Source: Annulohypoxylon bovei var. microspora (lineage: Eukaryota; Ascomycota; Sordariomycetes; Xylariales; Hypoxylaceae). Taken from it: a stretch of 63,654 nt of DNA. The notes beneath the pieces were generated by a model. It searched no databases. It was not told the DNA's origin and was given only the letters and a program-made list of their open reading frames with translations. The position numbers and the translations under genes were made by a program. The stretch covers positions 1 to 63,654 of the forward strand of contig MU405396.1 of NCBI GenBank assembly GCA_022836615.1, given 5' to 3'. Every line of letters starts with the position of its first letter. Position 1 is the first letter of the stretch. Below are positions 1 to 10,391 of the stretch, one piece after another.

Positions 1-436
1 ACCGCGCCTTACTCAAATAGGAAATGAATTAATTTCTTTGTATTTACCGATGTATTTACCTGGGTATTTTCCTGGGTATTTAATTTTATTTGACCTTGAT
101 ACAACAACCCCTCATAAATTCGGGGCATATCACGATTTCGTAAAGTTATTACTTTGTAAATATTTGTGTTAGTAAGCCGCGGTTAAACCGCGGGTAAACC
201 TGAGCTTTTAGTGGACCCCGGGTAAAAAAACTCCTACCCCTAGTCGAGTTTGGGGTCGCCCCACAATTCCTACCCCTTACCAGCTTTTTCTACCCCTAGT
301 TGACTGTAGGCTCCAATCGGCTGGGGTAAGAAAAAAAAAACTACGTATAAACAGGAGGATCCCGATACTTTTGGATGGCTGGGCTCAGGTCTTTACGCGT
401 ACACAGATCGCGGTCGATTGAGCTAGGTGCGATAGA
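1..436. other. Spacer upstream of aguA
   Basis: No gene is seen. Bases 38-82 hold imperfect tandem units based on TGTATTTACC / TATTTACCTGGG. Around 177-195 two CCGCGG palindromes lie a few bases apart. The part nearest the gene carries repeated CTACCCCTA motifs, described separately. Confidence 0.6.
231..330. promoter_or_regulatory. Cluster of CCCCT/AGGGG and CreA-like motifs in the aguA promoter
   Basis: CTACCCCTAG or a close variant occurs near 233, 272 and 290. GTGGGG (as its complement CCCCAC near 257) and CTGGGG near 321 fit the CreA consensus SYGGRG. AGGGG is the stress-response element read by Msn2/4-type factors. Carbon-catabolite repression of xylanolytic genes through CreA is established in Aspergillus and Trichoderma. 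That these particular sites are used is inference. No XlnR-type GGCTAA site was recognised here. Confidence 0.35.
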
Positions 437-2997
437 ATGCGCGGACTCTGGTTTTTGGCTACTCTCGGCCTCGTGGCCGCAGAGGATGGGCTGAACGCGT
501 GGTTGCGATATGCTCGGCTACCTCACGAAATTGCCAGACAAGCTACGGTGCCTTTGGCCATAGTCGCTCTCAACACTACCGAATCGAGCCCCGTTTACAC
601 GGCCGGCCAAGAGTTACAAAAGGGCATCAATGGCATTCTCGGCAAAAACTTGAAAGTAACACACGAGGTCAACGAAGGCGCTTCCGTGGTCGTAGGAACC
701 GTTGCGGCCTTCAACCAATCCGGCATCTCAATTGAGACCCCCGAGCTCGAGGAAGATGGCTTCTGGCTCAGCGTCAAGAACGACAAGGTCGAGATCGTCG
801 GCCAGAACGAGCGCGGAGCACTGTACGGCGCGTTCGAGTACCTGTCTATGCTGGGCCAGGGGAACTTCACCGAGGTCGCTTACGCCACGAGCCCCAGCGC
901 CGCGATCCGGTGGATAAACCAGTGGGACAACATGGACGGGACGATCGAGCGCGGCTACGCCGGGCTGTCCATCTTCTTCGCGAACAACACCGTGCTCTCC
1001 AACGTGACGCGTGTGGCGCAGTACGCGCGCCTGCTCGCGTCGATCCGCGTCAACGGCATCATCATCAACAACGTCAACGCGAACGCGATCCTGCTCAGCG
1101 ACGCCAACATGGCGGGGCTGGCGCGCATCGCCGACGCCATGCGGCCGTGGGGCGTCAAGGTCGGCATCTCGCTGAACTTCGCGTCGCCGCAGACCTTCGG
1201 CGGGCTCGGCACCTTCGACCCGCTCGACGACGGCGTGATCGCGTGGTGGAACGGCATCGCCAACAAGCTGTGGGCGCAGGTCCCGGACTTCGCGGGGTTC
1301 CTGGTGAAGGCCAACTCCGAGGGGCAGCCGGGCCCGATCACGTACAACCGCACGCTGTCCGAGGGCGCGAACCTGTTCGCGCGCGCCGCGAAGCCGCACG
1401 GCGGCGTCGTCATGTTCCGCGCCTTCGTGTACGACTACCAGACCCTGGACGAGGCGAACTGGAAGGACGACCGCGCGAACGCGGCCGTGGATTTCTTCCG
1501 CGATCTCGACGGCACGTTCGACGATAACGTGATTGTCCAGGTCAAGTACGGCCCGATCGATTTCCAGGTGCGGGAGGCGCCGTCGCCGCTGTTCGCGCAC
1601 TTGAAGGAGACGCCGTCGGCGATCGAACTGCAGATTACGCAGGAGTACCTCGGCCAGCAGTGCCACTTGGTGTATTTACCACCGCTGTGGAAGACGGTCC
1701 TGAATTTTGACTTGCGCGTCGATGGAGAGAAGTCTGTTATTGGGACTGATATCCTGTCTGGCAAGCGCTTTAACAAGAAAGGGCTCACGGGCTATGCGGC
1801 AGTCGTGAATGTAGGCCATAATGCCACTTGGCTCGGCACACATCTTGCTATGTCGAATTTGTACGCGTATGGACGAATTGCGTGGGACCCGACTGTGAAT
1901 GAGGTGGCGATACTAGAGGATTGGACACGGCTAACTTTCGGGCTGGATGATACCGTGCGCGAGACTATTACACGCATGTCGATGGAGTCGTGGCCAGCGT
2001 ATGAGAACTATACGGGTAACCTAGGTATTCAGACACTCACGGACATTACGGGCCCTCATTACGGCCCTAATCCACAGTCGATGGACAATAATCCATGGGG
2101 CCAGTGGACGAGAGCTGATGCATTTAGCATCGGCATGGATCGCACCGTCAGCAACGGTACCGGTTACGCTGGTCAATATCCCGATGAAGTCGCCGCCATG
2201 TTCGAGGACATCGACACGACACCCGAAGACCTATTGCTGTGGTTCCACCACGTGCCGTACACGCACGTGCTGAAGAGCGGAAAGACGGTAATCCAGCACT
2301 TCTACGACGCGCGTACGTAACCCCTGCCCCCACCCCACATCCCAACTAACACCCTCCAGACTACGCCGGCGCCGAAACCGCCGCCACCTTCCCAACGCAA
2401 TGGTCCAAGCTGCACGGGCTCATCGACCAGCAGCGCTTCGACGAGACGTCGTTCCGTCTAACCTACCAGGCGGGGCACGCGATCGTGTGGCGGGACAGCA
2501 TCAGCCAGTTCTACAACTCGCTGTCGCAGATCGCCGACGCCCGCGGCCGGGTGAACGCGCACCCGTACCGGATCGAGGCCGAGAACATGGCGCTGACGAA
2601 CTACCGCGTGACGGCCGTCAACCCGTTCGAGGCCGCCTCGGGCCAGCGCATCGTGCAGAGCGTCGGGAACTCGAGCGCCGTCAGCGCGAGCGCGAAGCTG
2701 GACTACGCGGCGGGCGTGTACGACCTAGCCGTCGCGTACTACGATCTGTACGAGGGGAAGGCGTCGTGGGAGCTGTTTCTGAACGAGAGGAGCATTGGGA
2801 GGTGGGTTGGCGATAACGAGGACAGGCTAGGGTTCACGCTGACGAGGGGCATTGACGGACACTCGGCGACGCGGATCACGTTCAAGGGGGTTGAGATTAG
2901 GAAGGGCGATGTGGTGCGTGTTGATGCGAAGGCAAATGGGCGCGAGACGGCGCCGTTGGATTATATTGCTGTGTTGCCGCCGGGAGTGGTGGATTAA
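437..2997 (+). CDS. aguA: GH67 xylan alpha-1,2-glucuronidase, secreted
   Basis: Two exons, 437-2312 and 2360-2997, give 837 aa, the usual size of fungal AguA (about 840). The 47-nt intron starts GTACGT, has a CTAAC branch site and ends CAG; splicing restores the frame across HFYDAHYAGAE. A short hydrophobic signal peptide covers about residues 1-15. The enzyme removes (4-O-methyl)glucuronic acid from xylo-oligosaccharides outside the cell. Placed against the known GH67 catalytic set (E292/D365/E393 of Cellvibrio Agu67A), the matching residues are E295 (in KANSEGQPGP), D375 (in YGPIDFQ) and E403 (in QITQEYLGQ). The D-to-E spacing of 28 is the same as in that enzyme. The middle of the gene (about 780-1640) is much richer in GC than 1650-2110. 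Spaces on either side are short and no co-directed partner is seen. Confidence 0.95.
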
Positions 2998-3435
2998 AGA
3001 TGGTGCGGATTTGTATGTGACGAGTAACGACTTATATGTACGTCTGCACGCGTCCCCAGATATACTGTAGCCAAATCGAAAATATCTTGTAATGATTGAT
3101 TCTACATACCTGAGCAGGAATTCGGTTTCGCGAGAACATTGGCTACGCCCACCCCTGTATATGTACCTATGCTGTGTAAGGTGTGGGAGATTCGGTAGAT
3201 TCGGGGTATTTGACTGGTACATGTAGTAACAAATGAACGTCATGTAGCATATGCACTTCAGTGAAGTACCGTACTAAGGGTATGCATGCAGTAAGACGGG
3301 ACCAATGATGAACCTTGTATTCAAATACAAAGTCCCTGCAGATGTTCATCCCGTTCCTGCATATGGGTCAAGCAGCTGCAGATGCAGTGAAACCTAGCGA
3401 ATCGAACGAATCGAATTGTAGATCTCGATGTCTTA
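2998..3435. other. Spacer between the 3' ends of aguA and GRC3
   Basis: The two genes converge here. No open frame with a credible start, no RNA gene and no clear repeat is seen. Confidence 0.6.
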
Positions 3436-5903
3436 CTAGTTGGTAGCATTGCTGCGACCCAGGTCTCGCCTTACCCTCCACACTTTTGATCCGGCGCCAC
3501 GTTTTTGGTTCCCATGCAGCACCTCTATCCATGGAACCGGGGTCGCATCGGTAACCCCTGCGAAACCACCATTTTCGGCATCCGAGGCATCATCTGCGCT
3601 ATCCTCGGCAGTGTCCATCGGCTCATTCACATCATTTTTATCCTCCAAATTTTCATGAGCTTTATAATACAGCTCTTCGGTATAAGCCCAGTTCGGCGTA
3701 TCGAACTTGCCACTAACAAGAACGATTTCTCCGCCCTTGGCCGTAACCTCTTCTATATTCTCTGATGGCAATGGCGTTAGGAGCTGGAGGACGCTATTTT
3801 CAACATCGATGCCACGAACCAGAGCTAGGCCAAGCGAATGCGAAAATCGAGGATCGAGCGTGGTTCCGCTCGTAGTATCAATAAATGGAATGCCCTCTGG
3901 TGTTGTAGCAATGATTTTCTCTGATAGGCTCGAGAATGATAATGACATCGACTTCAGTGGCTCATCACTATCATCGATATCCATCATATTCCCCGTTGCG
4001 TCGCTGGATAAATCCGCGGCGCCGGTAGAATATCTGAATGCCTTGGTGTTTTCAACTCCGACAATGGCGAGAACCGTGCCATTGATTGCATCAGCCAATA
4101 AATCCAAAGGTGCTTGGAATTCATAGCACATAATCCCGAATATACCGCGGTTTGTACCCTTGTAGCTGACTTGCCAGGGAGGCACGGTTATCAACGGCTT
4201 TGGGTTCCATTGAATATGATAGTCAGCAGTATTTGCACTTTCAGATTCAGCATGGAAGTATGCCATAGTCTGCATTGAACGGAGATGTGCCGGTGTCCTT
4301 GATGTAAGTTGGGAAGCTTGCGAAGGTAGTGTGGAAAAGTCAGAAACCTTGCAGGATTCTTGCAATGCTTCTACTACTTCTCTAGGGCCGAACTCGGACA
4401 TATATATTACTTCGGTGGGTCGTAAATTCGTGATGAGGGAAGTTAGCAAGTCTAAACCAGTGCCTTGGATCCATCCTGGAGTATTGATGATAAGAGGATA
4501 ACGCCCGAGTACATTTCGATAATGTGTCATAAGATCCATGGCAGCTTCCAAATACAGTTCAGGATCTGAAGCGGGAGATATGGACGCTAAGGCATGGGAT
4601 CGAATTATTCGGATTTCCGAGCCAGGCAATGGGCGACAGAATGAAGGGCCAAGAACAGGCTCAGTCAGGAGTACAAGGGCGATCTGACCAGCAACACAAT
4701 ACTCGGGCTGCCCAGGATCAAAGTCGAGCACAGCTACCCCACGATGAACTTGGCGTTTTGAGCCACCCGATTGGTCGGTAATGAGTCGATTCGCAAGAAT
4801 TTTTCCCAAGGTAGATTTTCCAGAAGACTTGGGTCCTGTGATCATGACCGAGCAATGCTTAGATTTAGAACCGTCAACCAATTTGGCGATCTCCCTATTC
4901 CACTCTGGCGGAGAAATGAGATCTTGTAGCAATGTCTTTTTCGGACCATCTTTTGAGGTATATAGCTATCAAGACTGTTAGAAAAAGGTTCATGGTAATG
5001 ATATTTCATGGGGAAATTACTATTTCAAACGTCGATTCGGATCTAGTAGCATTCTTGTTCGTAGACGATGCGCCGGACTCATTCCAAAGTTTTCTAAAGT
5101 AAGGGGAAAGCTTCCCAAGACTCCTTAAGGCCGAAGCATTCGGATGAGAAAGTAGTTCTGTCGTTGCACTGTCCGGGCACCTAACAACAGGAAGTGCATG
5201 GCAATACGGTGCGTCTACCCAATGCACCTTGTCCGAGCTTCTCAGGGTGGCGCCGTTAATGGTAATCTCACCAGACGTCACGCGTATGCCATAGCTACCG
5301 AGAATCACTAGACGCTACTGCAATGAGTCGAAGCTCCAAAATAGGGGGATGACGAACATACCTCTCTATCCGATAGCTTCAACACTATTCTCCCATCCTT
5401 TCGCCTTTGGTAGTTGTTCTTAGATGGCTGGAAGCTGGAAAGCTGGATAGGTAGGACTTTAACGGGCTTAAGTGAGACTTCATCTTCATCATCAGTCGTA
5501 GGAGGCGAAGAGCTTCTTTCTAATGCGACTGCAGAATCAACAAGAGCAGTGTTTCCCCCAGGAAAACTGTCCGGTAGTGGATCCTTCAAATCAGTGTTGG
5601 ATTCATTTTCATGAGCTATTGCTGTTTGAACACTTGGGGTTTTCCTCAAGTTTTTGGTGCCTTTAACTTTTTTGGTCTGTATGACTTGTGGTGATGAAGA
5701 AATTGTTTCTATTTCTTCATCCTTTGATGCTTCGGTTGATATAGGCGTATTCAGCTGGGCGAGAAGCTTTTTACGAAGAGCGAAGGCGCTGACAGCTGGT
5801 AATATATAAGCATTTGTGCCTTGAAAAGACCGTCCTGTTCCTCTTTAGACTCACCCTGGGGAGGCCCTGTTTCATTCAACTTCCGTCGTTTACTTGTAGA
5901 CAT
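3436..5903 (-). CDS. GRC3: Polynucleotide 5'-hydroxyl-kinase Grc3
   Basis: Four exons on the minus strand, 5903-5855, 5795-5362, 5314-5021 and 4965-3436, give 768 aa. Introns are 59, 47 and 55 nt, all GT-AG; the second uses a TAG acceptor because the CAG two codons earlier would open with a stop. The start (MSTSKRRKLN) is the family's basic N-terminus. The motif RLVILGSYGIRV opens the middle domain, and a P-loop GPKSSGKST lies at about residues 303-311 (K309). Grc3 phosphorylates the 5'-OH end made by Las1 when ITS2 is cut out of pre-rRNA, and it also affects Pol I termination (known from yeast). It acts in the nucleolus and nucleus. The gene is divergent from RPA34.5, another rDNA-related gene. 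Identification rests on several family motifs in the right order. Confidence 0.93.
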
Positions 5904-6502
5904 AATATTTCATATGCTAGTCAACATGTAGAAGTTGAGTTCAGATGTGAAGCTGTGTTGAATTGAATTTCTACGATTTAATCCAAAATTAGATTAGATT
6001 AGAATTGCTAGATACGGCCTTTTATTGGCCAGTCATTCGTGGAGGGGCAAGCAGGGATTGCGTTTACGGGTACTTAAATCAACTGAGTGAAGAAATCGGA
6101 TCTACAATATTCCGTACGCGATACTTATAGGTTGCCCCACAATCAAATCCCCAGCCCCGCGACAGATAGCGCGCCCAGACGCCATAATCAGTACCTACCC
6201 GTTAACCTGCGCGTTAACATTACGAGAGCTCCAAAAAAAACTTTTGACGGTCATGGCGTGAAAGTCAATTCGTTCACTTTTCACCTCTTAAGTCTTTTTC
6301 ACTTCCCGACTTCCCAACTTCACCATACCCAAACTACCAAACTCCTTTTGCGATCCTCTAATCGTCTTTACAGACCTAGATCGACTTTGCGCATTCATAA
6401 ATCTCGCCCTTCCCAACTTTTTAATCTCATAACTCCATCGCATTTCACGCTCCAGCACTTAACTTCACAACACCTATTCACCACCTGGTGCAAATATTCA
6501 CG
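5904..6502. promoter_or_regulatory. Shared 600-bp spacer between divergent GRC3 and RPA34.5
   Basis: Start codons at 5903 (minus) and 6503 (plus) face away from each other. The spacer is AT-rich near GRC3 and pyrimidine-rich on the plus strand over about 6280-6480, as often seen just upstream of highly expressed fungal genes. No individual factor site was identified with confidence. Confidence 0.5.
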
Positions 6503-8182
6503 ATGGCGAAGCATCGTGCGCGCGCCCCCATAGCCTCACTCGACTCATTGGTTTCACGCGTCCGCGACCAGAAAGCTGCGACCAACTCGACACCTGGTTC
6601 TAGCAAACTGCAGAGTACCAAGAAATTTGCCCAGACGAGCAGCAGCAGTGGTGAAAGTGACGATACCAGTTCCGACGATAGTGATGGAAGCGATAGTGGT
6701 GATGAGATTGATGTTGAGGCCGCCAGGAAGAAGTACACCGAGAAGCAACAAAGCAAGCGCAAGGGTGCTCAACAGAAAGCTGTTCCCGCCAAGTCCGAAC
6801 CTACGAACTCCACACCAAGCGCGAATGCTTCATCTGCAAACAAACCCTCTGCCAAAACCGTAACTTTCGATGCTGAGGAATCTGAGTCTGATTCTGACTC
6901 CTCATCTTCAAGCTCAGACTCTGGTAATGGCCCGGCGCAGATTACCCCTGGAAAGGGAACCAACACCAAGAACGAGAGCGAAGACGAGAGCGGGTCAGAT
7001 AGTGAGGATTCTAGTGATGAGAGTGAAGACGAAGCGACTGCCGCGCAACAACCAGTTGAGGCCGATTCATCTAGCGACGAGGATAGTGACAGTAGTTCTT
7101 CTGAAGCTGGTGCAAAATCTACCTATGAGGACATGGATGTTGATGATGATGACGAGGTTGCCGTCAATGGCACTACTACAGCGCAGAACTCAACCTCCCA
7201 AATGTAAGCTTCCTTCTGCGACATCCCTCGTGAATTATTCTAATTTAATATTGTAATTTTAGCTCTCGACCTGCCTGGATGGAGAATTCCAACTTTGTTC
7301 TTCGCAAGGCTTCATCCGACAACCCAGCCAAGGAAGTAGCCGACTTTTTCAGTAATACCAATTTAGAAGGCAAGCAGGTGTGGTACTTCACCGCGCCAGC
7401 TTCACTTCCAATTACAGTGTTGAAGGATATGGAGATCGATCTGTCTAAGGCAACAACCGGGGACGCATTATTGAGCCACAAAGGGGATGACTATGGGTTA
7501 GATCTGGAATCGCATGCTACTAGCACGCAAATCCAACTTCTCATTCCATCGCATGGTGGTGATAAGTATGCTGCTTGTAAGTTGCATTCTAGTCCTTCAT
7601 CCAGATGGCATCTAACAAATATTAGTGAACCGCGGGATTGATTCGACCGTGCACCTCCGTCGCATCGCCAAGTTCGGCCCCGGTGGAACTGTTAGCGCCA
7701 CTGCCACCGATGATTATGCGCCGATACCGAAGGCTATTCGAGAACAGCCACAAGGTCTGAAACCTCGTTTCACTCCCATCGGTGTTCCCACCCCCACATG
7801 GCTGAATGTACCTTCAAGCTCGGTGGGTGGATCGAAAAGTTCGAAAAAGTCTAAGAAGTCGGATGCCGTCAATGGACAGCTCAAGAGAAAACATCCCGGG
7901 CAAGGGACCGATCAATCAACTCCTATCCAAGAGCCTCAATCCCATGAGAAGTCCACGAAGAGAACCAAAACTTCTAAGTCAACCACGGCAAAGGCAACGC
8001 CCGTTCAAGCTCCGGCCGTAGCGCAAACATTTTCAGTACCCAGTGTCATCGACACACCCTCGAAAGTGCGAACGCCTGCAAACAAAGAGAAGGCTAAGAA
8101 GGAGAAGAAGGTTGCATTCAAGCCTCAAAAAGAAACTCCAGTGCCGGTTCCTAATGTTCTTAGCATGAACATGAAACGTTGA
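6503..8182 (+). CDS. RPA34: DNA-directed RNA polymerase I subunit RPA34.5
   Basis: Three exons, 6503-7203, 7263-7576 and 7626-8182, give 523 aa. Introns are 59 and 49 nt (GTAAGC and GTAAGT donors). The first ~235 residues are low-complexity, Ser/Asp/Glu-rich blocks typical of nucleolar proteins. Residues ~235-370 carry the A34 fold: NFVLRKAS, then KQVWYFTAPASLPITVLKDM and EIDLSKATTG, followed by GDDYGLDLE and the LNRGIDSTVHLRRI segment. The C-terminus is Lys-rich (KKSKKSDA, KKEKKVAFKP). The family (A34.5 in yeast) pairs with A49 in Pol I to stabilise and elongate rRNA transcription. The start is the first ATG in frame, and the region before it has no open frame. The N-terminal acidic repeat is longer than in yeast. 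Confidence 0.88.
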
Positions 8183-8284
8183 GTTGGATGGCGCTGGAGT
8201 TGTCGAGCTCTGGTCCTTGCGGACTTATATTTCAACTAGCCACGGCATTTTGACCATGTTGAGTTATAAAATGCTAGTATTGGC

Positions 8285-8824
8285 TCAGGTTGGACCCTCG
8301 AACACATAATTAGACTCCTTGTTCGAACGTTTCCATACACGGTTCACTTGCACCATATCCAAATATGAAGGCGGTGGATATTGATGAGAAGGGCTTTGCC
8401 AGTTTAGGTGGCAGGCGCCAGTGTGTTCACGCGAAACCATCCTTTCGGAATAATAGGGGCACGGCGTCAATGGTTATAGTTCATGAATCATGATTGGCAT
8501 GAACTTGTTGCTCATCTTGAGGTACCACACGCGGTCAACCGCATGCTTGGCATTTTCACTTGCAGTTATGTACATAAGATACTGCTCCATGGGCGAATAC
8601 CAAAAGTTGTTAGGCAATAATTGATTGTGTTGAGACAGAATTGTGCTCATATTGGATTGGCGAAATGTGTTCCAGCTTACATAATTGTTGTTCTTGCAAG
8701 GGGTCAACTTCTTTAAGAATAGGGGCTGCTTAGTCAGCAATGGGTCATAAGTAGACGACTTGCCACATTTAATGTAATGGTACTTATCATTCAAGTAATT
8801 AGGACATTTCCCAGACTTTGCCAT
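8285..8824 (-). other. Unrecognised open frame of about 180 codons with one internal stop
   Basis: An ATG at 8824 opens 116 codons (MAKSGKCPNYLND...) ending in TAA at 8476-8474. The same frame is open again for about 62 codons down to 8285. Cys, Asn and Tyr are frequent. No family is recognised. It could be a small secreted-protein-like gene with a stop mutation, a gene whose intron I could not place, or chance. It converges with RPA34.5. Confidence 0.25.
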
Positions 8825-10391
8825 CTTCGATATAAATACGTTCTCCTATCCTATCCCTCATCACATGCCAAAGAAAAGGCTTGATGAATAGCGACAATGA
8901 GCTAGTGGGCATCATGCTAGATTAAAAAAGATAATATGTCTTCATGCCCTATCTATTCACCATATAAAATTGGCATGCCTTACTGCCTCCTTTCTTTTTT
9001 AGAGGTACCCATTAGAGGTAGGTGGGTAATAAAAATGCCAGAACACGGATCAAGTTCCAGTAGTAGAAAAAAACAGTAAAGAACTGGCAGCTGCTTATGA
9101 TGTTATGACGAAGTCTTGAATTTTGGTCTTGGTCTACTTGTATAGCAAAAGGGAGAGGTGTGAGGAGGAAATAAGGAACTGTTGAAGGTCTTCAGTTAAG
9201 ATACAGCATGTACTGGAGTACAAATGGAAAACTTAACGTAACCGAAGCTTTCGCATGAAATCTAAGTATTTATGTAATAGACGCGAGATAGATTTAGGTA
9301 TGTATCTACTATGGAACTAGACGAAGACAAATATGGAAGTTGAGACACGAAAATATCTCGAGGGTTCGTTCTATGACCAATCCTTCAGGTGGTATCCATG
9401 GCAGAAATAGATGTACGGCCTTGACGATTAGGCAACAATGTGGAATGGTCAAGGCTCCGGGGTGTATGAAGTGACAAAGGTGGCCAAAACGCGTAGCCAC
9501 CTGCTCCGAGCATCTAGTAGGGCCGGGTGCCAGGGCAACGGGCACCATGACGTGTGGTTGGTGCACCTTGCGCGTAGATAGACATATAATCTATAATTGT
9601 AAAAGGAATTAGTACCTGCGTATCCTGGGGCTACAACGTTAGACCTTGTAAGTGGTACACTCTGCGGGTAGAAGAATTGTTCTTTCAACATATCTTCATA
9701 GGGAGGGTTAAGAAGTCACTCCTCCCGAACTTTTTGAAGGTTCACCATTCAAGTCTGGGTGTTTGCAATTTTTTTTCAACCCCTTTCCCTTTCTTTTTTT
9801 TTCCAGTGCTTGTTTGATTCATGTTCTAATTCCCATATTCATTTTCTTTTCCTTTTATCTTCCATTATTATTTCATCATACTTATCCACCACTCGTACTC
9901 GTTTTCTCCTATCCCATATTCCATTTCTTTCCAAGGCCATGCATATCATCAAGATCTAATCTTCTAGTTACCAGTATTCAATAACAATGACTCCTATCAT
10001 GTGTGTAACGGACCTAATATTATATTTAGCATTTGAAAATTACTAGGAAAAAAAACCTACGAGTGGTAATGCATCGGTAGTATTTGATACTTGATGTTGG
10101 TAGCAAGCACTTGTGGTCAGTAAAATACGAAAATGGATGCATTTTTTTACCTGCGGTCGTTACCATATCATACTACACTGGGGTGCGGTGACATACTGGA
10201 GGTGAAAATCATATGCTATGAGGTGTAAAATTCTGGGTTCTTGGCATCTACGTTGCAGGAGTTGGGAATATGCTCCTTGAGCCCCTCTGTTACTTATGTT
10301 GAATAATCCTATATTTTACTAGCAACATTTAACCGATCAATGAGTCCAGCTAGATACTTCTCACTCCATCGACGTCTAGAAGACAATCCCG
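8825..10391. other. Gene-free spacer
   Basis: AT-rich, with a long pyrimidine run on the plus strand at about 9768-9925. Small frames exist but lack family features or a plausible start. No RNA gene or clear repeat was found. Confidence 0.55.

Noticed and set aside
728..1666. A 312-codon open frame antisense to aguA
   Set aside because: It lies in the GC-rich block where stop codons are rare, is very rich in Arg/Val/Asp and has no domain. It is a shadow of the real gene.
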